This document shows positions 14,500 through 22,747 of a stretch of 22,759 bases of DNA, in pieces (position 1 is the stretch's first letter; each line of letters starts with the position of its first letter). The notes below the pieces were generated by a model. It searched no databases and was not told the DNA's origin. It saw only the letters and a program-made list of their open reading frames with translations. The DNA lies in contig CAKUEM010000030.1 of NCBI GenBank assembly GCA_934646115.1, forward strand, positions 1 to 22,759, read 5' to 3'. The position numbers and the translations under genes were made by a program. Origin of the DNA: an uncultured Oscillospiraceae bacterium (GTDB lineage: Bacteria > Bacillota > Clostridia > Oscillospirales > JAAYXM01).

Positions 14500-15387
14500 T
14501 TATAGGGGATAGCGCGCAGCAAACGCGATGTCCTGTGCAATGGCGGCATGCAGCGCGTCTAAATTCGGGAAGCGCTGCTCCGGACGGATCAGATGGAGCA
14601 GCTCAAGCTCGACCGACTGCCCATATAAATCACCGGAAAAATCGAGAATATACGTCTCTGCGCGGACGGTCTGCGCATCGCTGACCGTGGGGCGCGTGCC
14701 GATATTCGTTACGCCGCGGTACGACGCCCCGCCTGCACGGACGCGCGTGACATACACTCCAAACCGCGGTAGACAGCGCGGCGGAGCAAGGCGCTGATTG
14801 ATTGTGGGCGCGCCCAGCTTGCGCCCAAGCGCCGCGCCATGCTCAATCGGGGCGCAAAAAAACGGAAAATGCCCAAGAAAATGCGCCGCACGGCGCACAT
14901 CGCCGGCAGAGATCATATCGCGAATGACGCTGGAGCTGATAGGCACGCCGTCAAGCGTGACGCATGGAATGATGTCACAGCCAAGCCCGAGCGTTGCGCA
15001 AAGGCGCGAAAGCTTTTCCGCCGTGCCCGCGCCGCGATGCCCAAAGCGGAAGTCAAAGCCCGCAACAACCGCGCATGCGTGCAGCTGCTCGACCAGCACG
15101 GTGCGCACAAATTGATCCCACGGCATGGCTGCGGTCTCGCTGTTAAAATGAAACGGGATCACCTCATCAATATGATACAGCCGCTGCATCAGCAGCGCGC
15201 GCTCCTCCGTGGTGTTGAGAAGCGGCACCGGCGCGCCGCCCAGCACCTCAGCGGGATGCCGATCAAACAGCAGCGCCGCGGCGGTCGCCTTGCATTCCGC
15301 TGCGCGCTGCTTCGCCGCGCGCAGCAGCGCCGCATGCCCGAGATGCACTCCGTCGAAAAAGCCAAGAGCGATGACTCGTTGTTTCAT
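14500..15387 (-). CDS. ribF: Bifunctional riboflavin kinase / FAD synthetase
   Basis: 295 residues. The N-terminal nucleotidyltransferase makes FAD from FMN, and the C-terminal flavokinase makes FMN from riboflavin. GFFDGVHLGH (9-18) and ISSSVIRDMI (150-159) mark the first domain. GAPTIN (192-197, the usual PTAN motif written PTIN), GVTNIGTRPTV (225-235) and Glu244 in ETYILDF mark the second. The protein begins only 8 residues before the GFFDG motif, about 15 fewer than many homologues. The start is well supported: GAGGTGA lies upstream and its ATGA overlaps the truB stop by 4 nt. It is the last gene of the operon. Confidence 0.95.
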   Translation of the reverse strand: MKQRVIALGFFDGVHLGHAALLRAAKQRAAECKATAAALLFDRHPAEVLGGAPVPLLNTTEERALLMQRLYHIDEVIPFHFNSETAAMPWDQFVRTVLVEQLHACAVVAGFDFRFGHRGAGTAEKLSRLCATLGLGCDIIPCVTLDGVPISSSVIRDMISAGDVRRAAHFLGHFPFFCAPIEHGAALGRKLGAPTINQRLAPPRCLPRFGVYVTRVRAGGASYRGVTNIGTRPTVSDAQTVRAETYILDFSGDLYGQSVELELLHLIRPEQRFPNLDALHAAIAQDIAFAARYPL

Positions 15388-16259
15388 GATTTCACCTCGA
15401 AAAAGCTTTTCACTGTGCGAAGATAATGCCCCTGGGGGCGCGCAACGACTGTTGCGAGCATTAAAAACGCGCCGTTTTCTTCATACACGCGCAGCGTTTG
15501 CCCGACCGGCGCATCGGTTGGGATCTCCGCCCCGCAGCGCGCGCGCTTTGCGCCCGCAGCATCGACCATGAGCGCCGGGTATTCTAAAAACAGCGAATCC
15601 ACCGGGAGCAAAAGCCCCTCCGGGTCGCGCGTGATCTCGGAAAAATCATGCGCCATATCAAGCGTGAATTGCCCGGAGCATAGGCGCTCTAATGCGGTGA
15701 GCACCGCGCCGCAGCCGAGCTTTGCGCCGATATCCGCGCAAAGCGTGCGGATATAAGTCCCCTTTGAGGCGCGCACGGTGAGTACTGCGCGCCGAGCGCT
15801 CAGCCGCTCGACCGCGATGGAATAAATCGTGACCGGGCGGGGACGACGCTCGACCTCAACGCCTTGCCGCGCAAGCTGATACAGCTTTTTGCCGCCGATT
15901 TTCACCGCGGAGTACATCGGCGGGATCTGCGCAATATCGCCCACCTGCGACGCGACGGCGGCAAGCAGCGCCGCATCGCTCACGTCCGGCTCACAGGCGC
16001 GCAGCGCGCGCCCGGTGATATCCTGCGTATCCGTTTCCATGCCAAGCAGCAGCTCGGCACGATAGATCTTGTCATGTCCGGTCGCAAATTCGCAGGCGCG
16101 GGTGGCGCGGCCGATCAATATGGGCAGAACGCCGGTCGCCATCGGGTCGAGCGTGCCGGAATGACCGATGCGCCGCGTTTTATAGATCCCGCGCAGCTTT
16201 GCCACCACGTCATGAGAGGTAAAGCCGGCGGGCTTATTGACGATAAGAATTCCATTCAT
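15384..16259 (-). CDS. truB: tRNA pseudouridine-55 synthase
   Basis: 291 residues. It converts U55 to pseudouridine in the T-loop of most tRNAs. The N-terminus MNGILIVNKPAGFTSHDVV and the catalytic Asp38 in GHSGTLDPMATGVLP are diagnostic. The C-terminal part from about 230 matches a PUA-like RNA-binding extension. GGAG lies 6 nt before the ATG. It starts 12 nt after the nrnA stop and overlaps ribF by 4 nt, so the two are translationally coupled. Confidence 0.96.
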   Translation of the reverse strand: MNGILIVNKPAGFTSHDVVAKLRGIYKTRRIGHSGTLDPMATGVLPILIGRATRACEFATGHDKIYRAELLLGMETDTQDITGRALRACEPDVSDAALLAAVASQVGDIAQIPPMYSAVKIGGKKLYQLARQGVEVERRPRPVTIYSIAVERLSARRAVLTVRASKGTYIRTLCADIGAKLGCGAVLTALERLCSGQFTLDMAHDFSEITRDPEGLLLPVDSLFLEYPALMVDAAGAKRARCGAEIPTDAPVGQTLRVYEENGAFLMLATVVARPQGHYLRTVKSFFEVKS

Positions 16260-16271
16260 AGCGATCTCCGT

Positions 16272-17225
16272 TTAATAAAGCTTGTGCGCCTCGATCTCAG
16301 AGAGCAGATGCTCTTCTGCCTGCGCGGGGGAAAGCGCGATGCTGCATCCGGCGGCGCGGACATGCCCACCGCCGCCAAAATGCGCGCAGATGCGCGAAAC
16401 ATCGGCGCGGCTGCCGGAGCGCATGGAGATTTTGCTGTGATTGGGGGCGATTTCGCGCACGAGAATGCCGACCTCCACCCCGTCGATACTGCGCGCGAGC
16501 GATGAGATATTATCCAGGTCATCTTCGGTTGCGCCGATGTCACGCTGCATCTCGAGCGTGACATGCATCACAGCAATCTCACCGTGATGATAGAAATGCA
16601 CGCCCTGAATGAGCGCCGCTTCCAGCGCAAGCCGGGCGCGGGATTTTACGATGAAAAAGAGCCGGTGGATCAGCTCAAAACGCACGCCGAACGGATAAAG
16701 CTCCGCCGCGATACGATGTGTGTCTGCGGTGGTATTGGAATTCAAGAAGCAGGAGGTGTCGGTTGAGATCGCGATATAGATCGCCTCTGCGATCTCACGC
16801 GTGATCGGCACGCCGAGCAGCGCAATCAGGCGCCAGATGATCTCGCCGCAGGCGGCGGCTTCCGCATCCAGCACGGTATACGCCGCAAATTCGCGATGCG
16901 ACACATGGTGGTCGATCGTGAGAAACGTTTGCGACGCGAGCGGTGCGGTGCTCTCCGGCAGCATGTTTGACGTTGCGGTATCCACGGCGAGAATGCAGCC
17001 CGGCTGCGCGTCGCTTGGGGCGAGAAGCGCATCGATCCAGGGCGAATACCGTTCGGTCGCGCCCGGATTCTTCAACAGAAAGGCGCGTTTTCCGCAAGCA
17101 CGCAGCGCGCAGCACAGCGCGGCGGCAGAGCCAAGCGTATCGCCATCCGGATTTTTATGCGTTAAAATAAAAAAATTATCTTGCTCGCGCAAAAGATCCC
17201 GCGCGACTTCCAGCGATATTTGCAT
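16272..17225 (-). CDS. nrnA: DHH-family oligoribonuclease / pAp phosphatase
   Basis: 317 residues. NrnA degrades short RNA oligonucleotides (2-5 nt) and dephosphorylates pAp with manganese. The DHH domain shows THKNPDGDT (22-30), VDT (81-83), the DHH triad (105-107) in IDHHVSH, and STDTSC (154-159). The DHHA1 domain ends with GGGGHVRAAG (284-293). The start at 17225 is chosen because GGAGGG is 4 nt upstream; the in-frame ATG at 17237 precedes that site. In Bacillota this gene commonly lies between rbfA and truB, as here. Confidence 0.94.
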   Translation of the reverse strand: MQISLEVARDLLREQDNFFILTHKNPDGDTLGSAAALCCALRACGKRAFLLKNPGATERYSPWIDALLAPSDAQPGCILAVDTATSNMLPESTAPLASQTFLTIDHHVSHREFAAYTVLDAEAAACGEIIWRLIALLGVPITREIAEAIYIAISTDTSCFLNSNTTADTHRIAAELYPFGVRFELIHRLFFIVKSRARLALEAALIQGVHFYHHGEIAVMHVTLEMQRDIGATEDDLDNISSLARSIDGVEVGILVREIAPNHSKISMRSGSRADVSRICAHFGGGGHVRAAGCSIALSPAQAEEHLLSEIEAHKLY

Positions 17226-17285
17226 AATTCCCTCCATTCTGAAAGGGTCCCTCCCCGCGAAACGGCAGGGAGAAACCCAGTCTCA

Positions 17286-17639
17286 TTATTCGGATCGCTC
17301 ATCGAGCCCTTCTAAAAGTTCCATAATGTGCGCGCCGTGCGAGATCGAGTCGTCCGCCGCAAAAGTTAATTCCGGCGTGTAGCGCAGCGTCAGCCGCGCG
17401 GAAAGCTCGCGCCGCAGGTAGCCTGCCGCCTTGCGCAGTCCGCGCACGCAATCGCGCAGGGCGCTCTCGTCGCCCAGCACACTGACATAAATTTTCGCAT
17501 AGCGCATATCCGGCGTGGCTTCCACGCGCGTAATGCTAACCATGGAATTTGCAACGCGCGGGTCCTTCAGCGTGCGGATCAGCGCCGCCGTTTCACGCAG
17601 GATCTCTTCATTGATCCTGCCGAGTCTGTTGTTTGCCAT
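17286..17639 (-). CDS. rbfA: 30S ribosome-binding factor A
   Basis: 117 residues, a single KH-like domain. It binds the 30S subunit during late maturation of the 16S 5' end. The match is clear in RLGRINEEILRETA, LKDPRV (25-30), VSITRVEATPDMRYAKIYVS and the C-terminal LRYTPELTFAADDS. The ATG has AGGAG upstream and lies 10 nt after the infB stop. In B. subtilis ylxP sits between infB and rbfA; it is absent here. The gap of 60 nt to nrnA contains only an imperfect GC-rich hairpin. Confidence 0.96.
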   Translation of the reverse strand: MANNRLGRINEEILRETAALIRTLKDPRVANSMVSITRVEATPDMRYAKIYVSVLGDESALRDCVRGLRKAAGYLRRELSARLTLRYTPELTFAADDSISHGAHIMELLEGLDERSE

Positions 17640-17649
17640 ATCTGCTCTC

Positions 17650-19971
17650 CTAATCGCGCACTTCCACCATCTCGAATGCCTCGATCACGTCGCCTTCCTT
17701 GATATCATTGAATTTATCGACGTTCAGACCGCACTCGAAGTTGGAGACCACTTCCTTCACATCGTCCTTAAACCGCTTGAGCGAAGCAAGCTCGCCCTCG
17801 TGGATCACGATCCCGTCGCGCACAACGCGAACCTGGCTGTTGCGCGTGATTTTACCGTCGGTCACATAGCAGCCGGCGATCGTGCCGATTTTCGACACCT
17901 TAAATGTCTGGCGGATCTCGGCGTGACCGATGACCTCTTCCTTGAATTTCGGCGCGAGCATGCCCTTCATCGCCGACTTTATTTCTTCGATGCAGTCGTA
18001 AATAATGCGGTACATGCGCATATCGATGCCCAGCCGCTCCGCCTCGGCGCGGGCATTATTGTCCGGTCGGACGTTGAAGCCAACGATGATCGCGTTGGAC
18101 GCGGAGGCGAGCATGATATCCGATTCGGACACTGCGCCGACCGCGGAATGGATCACGCGGACGCGAACCTCCTCGTTGGATAGCTTTTCAAGCGATGCGC
18201 GCACCGCCTCGGCAGAGCCTTGCACATCCGCCTTGACAATGATGTTTAATTCCTTCATCTCGCCCTGCTGGATCTGGTTAAACAGATCCTCAAGCGAGAC
18301 CTTAGCGCCGATATTTGCGCTTGCTTCCTGCTTTTCCTCGTGTTTGCGCTGCTCGACCAGGGTGCGCGCCATGCGCTCATCCTCGACCGCGTGGAACAGA
18401 TCGCCCGCGCCCGGAACCTCAGACAGACCAATGATCTCGACCGGGACGGAGGGACCCGCATCCTTGATCGGGCGACCCTTGTCGTCCGTCATCGCGCGCA
18501 CGCGCCCGACAGCCGTGCCTGCGATGATGATATCGCCTGCATGCAGCGTGCCGTTTTGCACCAGAACGGTCGCGACCGGGCCGCGGCCACGGTCGAGCTT
18601 CGCCTCGATGACCGTGCCGGATGCACGACGGTTCGGGTTCGCGCGCAGCTCCTGCATATCTGCGGTGAGCAGCACCATTTCAAGCAGATTATCAATGCCG
18701 TCGCCGCGTTTTGCAGAGATTGGGCAGACGATCGTGCTGCCGCCCCAATCCTCCGGAACGAGCTCATACTCGGTCAGCTGCTGCTTGATCCGGTCAGGGT
18801 TTGCGCCCTCTTTATCCATTTTATTTACCGCAACGATGATCGGGATATTCGCCGCCTTTGCGTGGTTGATCGCCTCAACCGTCTGCGGCATGATACCGTC
18901 ATCCGCCGCAACAACGAGGATCGCCACATCTGTGACCTGAGCACCGCGGGCGCGCATGGAGGTGAATGCGGCATGACCCGGAGTGTCTAAAAACGTGATG
19001 TCGCGCCCGTTTAAATTCACGCGGTATGCGCCGATATGCTGCGTAATACCGCCCGCCTCGCCGGATACGACGTTCGTGTTTCGAATGGCATCGAGCAGAG
19101 AGGTTTTGCCGTGATCAACGTGACCCATGACAACAACGACCGGATCGCGCCCGACCAGATCCGCCTCATTATCTGCGCTGTCATCGATCAGGCGCTCTTC
19201 GATCGTTATGATCACCTCGCGCTCGACCTTGCAGCCCATATCCATTGCGATCAGCGCCGCGGTGTCATAATCGATCACTTCGGAGACCGACGCCATCACG
19301 CCCATTTTGATCAGCTGCTTGACCACATCCGCGCCCGTGCGCTTCATGCGCATCGCAAGCTCGCCCACCGCGATCTGATCGGGGATCATGACCTTGAGCG
19401 GCGTTTTCTTCGCGACCTGCTGCTGCAGACGGCGCATTTTCTCCTGCTCTTCCTGGCGGCGCTTCTGACCGGGACCCTGCCCGCCGCGGCGGTTTTGCGC
19501 ATTTTTAAATTTCTCCATACCCTGCTTCATGCGCTTTGCGCTTTCCGGCACAAGGCTTTCCGCATGGTCGTCATACTTCGACAGGTCAACGGAGGACGCG
19601 CGCGTGTCCAGGTGATGGACGGTGGTGATCTTGTTGCTCTTCTTCGGCGCGGCGGGCGCATCCTTCGGCTTTTCCGCCTTGGGCACCTTCGGTGCGGCAT
19701 CCGCTTTTTCTTCTTTGACCGCAATCTTTTGCGAAGCCGGCGCTTCCTCGGCGGGCGCAGTGTACGCCTCGCTCATCAGCTTTTCAAAGCTTTCCACCTG
19801 ATTGCGCTGCGTGATCACGTCAAAAATCAGGTTCAGCTCTGCATCGGTCAGCACCTGCATATGATTCTTCGGCGTGGTGAGAAATTCGGTCATAATATCG
19901 GTAACGACCTTCGAGGTCAAGCCGAAATCCTTTGCCACCTCATGTACTCTATATTTCTGTAAGCTACTCAA
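17650..19971 (-). CDS. infB: Translation initiation factor IF-2
   Basis: 773 residues. This GTPase brings initiator tRNA to the 30S subunit and helps join the subunits. It has an N-terminal IF2_N helix domain (1-56, YRVHEVAKDFGLTSKVV), a charged Lys/Ala/Pro/Glu linker (about 70-190), and a second IF2_N domain (about 192-250). The G domain carries G1 GHVDHGKT (283-290), GGITQHIG (307-314), G3 DTPGH (329-333), G4 NKMD (383-386) and G5 SAK (419-421); domains II to IV follow. The start is TTG at 19971, with TGGAGGTGG 6-9 nt upstream. The frame stays open to 20340, but that portion is antisense-frame reading of ylxQ and looks nothing like IF2. Confidence 0.95.
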   Translation of the reverse strand: MSSLQKYRVHEVAKDFGLTSKVVTDIMTEFLTTPKNHMQVLTDAELNLIFDVITQRNQVESFEKLMSEAYTAPAEEAPASQKIAVKEEKADAAPKVPKAEKPKDAPAAPKKSNKITTVHHLDTRASSVDLSKYDDHAESLVPESAKRMKQGMEKFKNAQNRRGGQGPGQKRRQEEQEKMRRLQQQVAKKTPLKVMIPDQIAVGELAMRMKRTGADVVKQLIKMGVMASVSEVIDYDTAALIAMDMGCKVEREVIITIEERLIDDSADNEADLVGRDPVVVVMGHVDHGKTSLLDAIRNTNVVSGEAGGITQHIGAYRVNLNGRDITFLDTPGHAAFTSMRARGAQVTDVAILVVAADDGIMPQTVEAINHAKAANIPIIVAVNKMDKEGANPDRIKQQLTEYELVPEDWGGSTIVCPISAKRGDGIDNLLEMVLLTADMQELRANPNRRASGTVIEAKLDRGRGPVATVLVQNGTLHAGDIIIAGTAVGRVRAMTDDKGRPIKDAGPSVPVEIIGLSEVPGAGDLFHAVEDERMARTLVEQRKHEEKQEASANIGAKVSLEDLFNQIQQGEMKELNIIVKADVQGSAEAVRASLEKLSNEEVRVRVIHSAVGAVSESDIMLASASNAIIVGFNVRPDNNARAEAERLGIDMRMYRIIYDCIEEIKSAMKGMLAPKFKEEVIGHAEIRQTFKVSKIGTIAGCYVTDGKITRNSQVRVVRDGIVIHEGELASLKRFKDDVKEVVSNFECGLNVDKFNDIKEGDVIEAFEMVEVRD

Positions 19972-20024
19972 TATAAGCCACCTCCAATAAAAATTCGCGC
20001 ACAGTGCCGCGCGTTTGCGGCCGT

Positions 20025-20408
20025 TTATCCCTTGCGGGCCTTTTTCTTTTCCTTGCGCCGTGCCGCGCGAAGCGCTGATGCGGCAAGCGTTTCCGCCGCT
20101 TCGGCATACTGCGCGTCCACCGCGGCGAGCTTTTGCGCAACCGACGCCGCGATCCCCACATCGAGCACCGCGACCTGCGCGACCGATGCGCGCCCGGTCA
20201 GCGCGCCAAGCTCCGCTTTGGTGATGGGGAGCGGAAGATAGGGAACGCCGGTGCTCTTCGCCCAGGATTTCGCGCGCTCTGCCGCGTCCTGTGCTGTGAA
20301 GAGTGCGCGCGCCTTCCGGTCGCGCACGGCGATACTGCACTGCTCGTCGCCCAGCGCAAGTTTCCCGGCACGCCGCGCGATGCCAAGCAGCCCCAATGCG
20401 TTATTCAT
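20025..20408 (-). CDS. ylxQ: L7Ae-family RNA-binding protein YlxQ
   Basis: 127 residues. It belongs to the L7Ae/L30e/S12e family, whose members bind kink-turn RNA; the Bacillota YlxQ protein is considered ribosome-associated, but its role is not settled. The N-terminus NNALGLLGIARRAGKLALGDEQ is typical. The C-terminus is a very basic tail (ALRAARRKEKKKARKG), longer than in many relatives of about 100 residues. It overlaps ylxR by 8 nt and precedes infB by 53 nt. Confidence 0.88.
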   Translation of the reverse strand: MNNALGLLGIARRAGKLALGDEQCSIAVRDRKARALFTAQDAAERAKSWAKSTGVPYLPLPITKAELGALTGRASVAQVAVLDVGIAASVAQKLAAVDAQYAEAAETLAASALRAARRKEKKKARKG

Positions 20409-20676
20409 CGGCTGTTTCCATCTCCTTTTCCATCATGTCAAACACCTCGTCCGGAATCGTGCAGGAGAGCGCACGCTCCAGTGCGCGCGATTTGCGCGCT
20501 TTTTTTAAGCATTCGCAGGAACGGCAAACATATGCGCCGCGCCCGGGCATTTTGCCCCTGAGATCCAGCGCGACCTCGCCGGACGGCGACTTCACCACGC
20601 GGCAGAGCGCGCGCTTGGGAAACATCTCTCTACAGCCGACGCATTGCCGCATCGGGATTTTTCGCTGTGCTGGCAT
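20401..20676 (-). CDS. ylxR: YlxR (DUF448) nucleic-acid-binding protein
   Basis: 91 residues. The YlxR fold is a small cytoplasmic RNA- or DNA-binding domain, and the family is linked to control of RNase P and metabolic genes in some Bacillota. Diagnostic features are IPMRQCVGCREMFPK with Cys12 and Cys15, GRGAYVCRSCECLKKA (45-60) with Cys51 and Cys54, and a helical C-terminus. The ribosome site is poor (a run of five G, 8 nt or so before the ATG), so translation may depend on coupling to nusA, whose stop is 23 nt upstream. Confidence 0.92.
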   Translation of the reverse strand: MPAQRKIPMRQCVGCREMFPKRALCRVVKSPSGEVALDLRGKMPGRGAYVCRSCECLKKARKSRALERALSCTIPDEVFDMMEKEMETADE

Positions 20677-20699
20677 GGAAAAAGCCCCCGTTTCTAAAG

Positions 20700-21755
20700 T
20701 TATTCTGCGCTGCTTTCCGGCTTGATATCAATTTTATAACCGGTCAGCTTTGCCGCCAGGCGCGCATTCTGACCCTCGCGCCCGATCGCAAGCGAAAGCT
20801 GCGAATCCGGCACGATCACGCTGCATGTGCGCGAATCAGGATCCGCCGTGACCGAGAGGACCTCGGCCGGCGAAAGCGCGGATGCGATAAACTTCTCCGG
20901 CACGTCAGAATATTTGATGATATCGATCTTCTCGCCGTGCAGCTCATCCACAATCGCGGCGACACGGTTGCCGCGCGGACCGACGCACGCGCCGATCGGG
21001 TCAACGTTTTCATCGGTGGATGCAACCGCGATCTTCGTGCGGCTGCCCGCCTCGCGGACAATGTTTTTCACCTCGACCGTCCCATCATGAATTTCCGGAA
21101 CCTCGGTCTCAAACAGGCGGCGCACCAGACCCGGATGCGTTCTCGAGATCAGAACCTGCGGGCCGCGCGGCGTCTTCTTCACTTCAACCACATAGATCTT
21201 GATGTGGTCGCCCTCAGAAAATTGCTCGCCGGGAACTTGCTCGCCTGCGGCAAGAAACGCCTCAGACTTTTCGCCCGTGCCCGCGATTTCCAGAACAATT
21301 CCGCCGTTGCGCGGGTCAAACTTACTCACCTTTGCATCCAGGATTTCATGCTCCTTCGAGATGAATTCCTGATAAAACAGCCCACGCTCCGCCTCGCGGA
21401 TCGCCTGAATGATGACCTGCTTTGCGGTCTGCGCCGCAATGCGCCCGAATTTCTGCGTCTCGATCGGCACGTCGACCAGATCGCCCGCCACCGCGCGCGG
21501 CGACAGCTTCTTCGCATCCTCCAAACTGATCTGCGCCTCCAGATCCTCCGGCGTTTCCACGACCTCGCGGCGGATAAACATCCGCAGCTCGCGCCGCTTC
21601 TGATCCACCTCAACGAAGAGCCGATCCTCCTCACAGTCATGGTCGCGCTTATAGGCGGCCACAAGCGCCTGCCCGATTTTTTCGATCATGTAGTCCTGCG
21701 AGATGCCCTTTTCCTTCTCCAAAAGCTCAATCGCCTTAAAAAATTCAGCGTTCAT
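20700..21755 (-). CDS. nusA: Transcription termination/antitermination factor NusA
   Basis: 351 residues, the usual length for Gram-positive NusA without the C-terminal acidic repeats. It binds RNA polymerase and modulates pausing, termination and antitermination. The N-terminal domain (1-125) begins MNAEFFKAIELLEKEKGI. An S1 domain spans about 135-200, and KH1 and KH2 lie at about 205-345, with DPIGACVGPRGNRVAAIVDEL and SLAIGREGQNARLAAKLTGY. GGAG lies 12 nt before the ATG and GGAA is closer. It is 24 nt after rimP. Confidence 0.96.
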   Translation of the reverse strand: MNAEFFKAIELLEKEKGISQDYMIEKIGQALVAAYKRDHDCEEDRLFVEVDQKRRELRMFIRREVVETPEDLEAQISLEDAKKLSPRAVAGDLVDVPIETQKFGRIAAQTAKQVIIQAIREAERGLFYQEFISKEHEILDAKVSKFDPRNGGIVLEIAGTGEKSEAFLAAGEQVPGEQFSEGDHIKIYVVEVKKTPRGPQVLISRTHPGLVRRLFETEVPEIHDGTVEVKNIVREAGSRTKIAVASTDENVDPIGACVGPRGNRVAAIVDELHGEKIDIIKYSDVPEKFIASALSPAEVLSVTADPDSRTCSVIVPDSQLSLAIGREGQNARLAAKLTGYKIDIKPESSAE

Positions 21756-21779
21756 GTTTTCCGATCGCTCCCTTACTTA

Positions 21780-22235
21780 TTAAAATTCTATCCGCAGCCG
21801 TGCCCGCGCGATGTCTTTTTTTGTGAATTCCTCGGTTCGCCCGTCGATCGACAGCAAAACCGTGCCGTTCTCATAACCGGCAAGTGTGCCAACAAATTCG
21901 CGCGTGCCGCCGCGCGGCGCGAATGTGCGAATTTCAACCGTATGCCCGATGTATGCGAGAAAATCCTTCGGGCGCTTGAGCGTGCGCTCCATCCCGGCAG
22001 AGCAAACCTCGAAAATATAGGAATCCGGAACCGGATCTTCGCGATCCAGAATCGGGTCCATCGCGCGGGAGAACGCTTCGCAGTCATCAATCGTCACGCC
22101 GCCCTCGCGGTCAATATAGATCCGAAGATAAAACTGCCCGCCCTCCTTGACGTATTCCACATCCCAGATGGAGAGCGAAAGCGCCTGCGCCACGGGCTCT
22201 GCCAGCTGCGCGACCACGTCGCAGACCTTTTGCAT
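21780..22235 (-). CDS. rimP: Ribosome maturation factor RimP
   Basis: 151 residues. It assists assembly of the 30S subunit. LSIWDVEYVKEGGQFYLRIYIDREGGV, DDCEAFSRAMDPILD and YIFEVCSAGMERTLKRPKDF are the recognisable family blocks. The start at 22235 is chosen because AAAGGG lies 8 nt upstream; the ATG two codons earlier is too close to it. The longer open frame to 22370 runs through the leader palindrome and promoter and is not coding. It is the first gene of the nine-gene operon (rimP to ribF), with a leader of about 100 nt. Confidence 0.95.
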   Translation of the reverse strand: MQKVCDVVAQLAEPVAQALSLSIWDVEYVKEGGQFYLRIYIDREGGVTIDDCEAFSRAMDPILDREDPVPDSYIFEVCSAGMERTLKRPKDFLAYIGHTVEIRTFAPRGGTREFVGTLAGYENGTVLLSIDGRTEEFTKKDIARARLRIEF

Positions 22236-22290
22236 AATCATCACCCTTTCGATTTTCACGCATGGCGCAAAAATCAGCCTTTTAGCAATG

Positions 22291-22318
22291 AGAGAGAGTG
22301 GGATATCCCACTCTCTCT
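22291..22318 (-). repeat. Perfect 28-bp palindrome in the rimP operon leader
   Basis: Positions 22291-22304 are the exact reverse complement of 22305-22318, with a purine-rich (AG)n-TGGG left arm. In the transcript it would fold into a long stem with a minimal loop about 20 nt after the predicted start site. No T run follows, so it is not a normal terminator. It could be an RNA stabiliser, an RNase III substrate, or a dimeric protein's binding site. Confidence 0.8.
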
Positions 22319-22341
22319 GCATACACATCATGAATAAAATT

Positions 22342-22370
22342 ATTATATCAGCATGAGTGCGAAAAAGCAA
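22342..22370 (-). promoter_or_regulatory. Promoter of the rimP-ribF operon
   Basis: On the minus strand, TTGCTT (22370-22365), 17 bp, TATAAT (22347-22342), with TGA before the -10 (extended -10). An A-rich run precedes the -35. The sequence around it closely resembles the rpsT promoter. Confidence 0.8.
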
Positions 22371-22585
22371 GCATTTTTTTGAAATTTTGTAATTTTTTTG
22401 CGCCGACTTGTAAAAAGTGCGGCAAAAAATAAAACGACGCTGCAGTGCTGATGCGAAGCAGAACGGCGGAATGGGGATGTGATCGATCGCTGCGCTGCCC
22501 GAAAATAAAGCAAACGCTATATATTATAATAATGTAGGAAACAATACGAAATAAATAAAAAACAGAAAAAAGAAGGAAAAAGGGA
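22371..22585. other. AT-rich intergenic stretch between divergent promoters
   Basis: About 215 bp without a credible gene on either strand. It contains an imperfect hairpin at 22402-22424 and a TATAAT-like element at 22525-22530 with no good -35. The A-rich part just before 22586 may act as an UP element for the tandem promoters. Confidence 0.5.
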
Positions 22586-22615
22586 TTGACAGTGAGGGGA
22601 GGAGTGTGATATACT
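22586..22615 (+). promoter_or_regulatory. First tandem promoter (P1) at right edge
   Basis: TTGACA (22586-22591), 18 bp, TATACT (22610-22615), with an extended -10 TGA and an A-rich upstream stretch. The perfect -35 and tandem arrangement suggest a stable-RNA (rRNA) operon beyond the window. Confidence 0.75.
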
Positions 22616-22631
22616 AGGCAAGCTGACGCAA

Positions 22632-22665
22632 AGGCGAGGGAACACAGCGGGAGCTGTAGACGCCT
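22632..22665 (+). other. Two-part RNA hairpin with GGGA tetraloop between P1 and P2
   Basis: AGGCG (22632-22636) pairs with CGCCT (22661-22665), and inside it ACAGC (22644-22648) pairs with GCTGT (22653-22657) around GGGA, a GNRA-type loop. It would be carried only on the P1 transcript. Confidence 0.5.
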
Positions 22666-22718
22666 AGGGAGGCAAGAGAAATCGGCGAGAAGGCCGCGAA
22701 AAAAATCGAAAAAAGAGC

Positions 22719-22747
22719 TTGACAAAGGCTGGGAGATGTGTTAAACT
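22719..22747 (+). promoter_or_regulatory. Second tandem promoter (P2) at right edge
   Basis: TTGACA (22719-22724), 17 bp, TAAACT (22742-22747), with TG one base before the -10 and an A-rich stretch upstream. It lies 133 bp from P1 and shares a GGGAG-xTGTG spacer pattern with it. The transcript would begin at the very end of the window. Confidence 0.75.

Noticed and set aside
19036..19962. 308-codon plus-strand frame opposite infB
   Set aside because: Antisense shadow of IF2, with low-complexity Leu/Arg/His content.
19972..20340. 123-residue N-terminal extension of IF2
   Set aside because: It is ylxQ read in another frame; IF2_N begins at the TTG at 19971 with TGGAGGTGG upstream.
20667..22337. 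556-codon open frame on the plus strand
   Set aside because: It is antisense to nusA and rimP, is rich in Arg and His as expected for the opposite strand of GC-rich genes, and resembles no protein family.
22348..22725. 125-codon minus-strand frame in the right intergenic region
   Set aside because: It runs through the tandem plus-strand promoters and the rimP promoter, has biased Phe/Ser/Leu content and no ribosome site.
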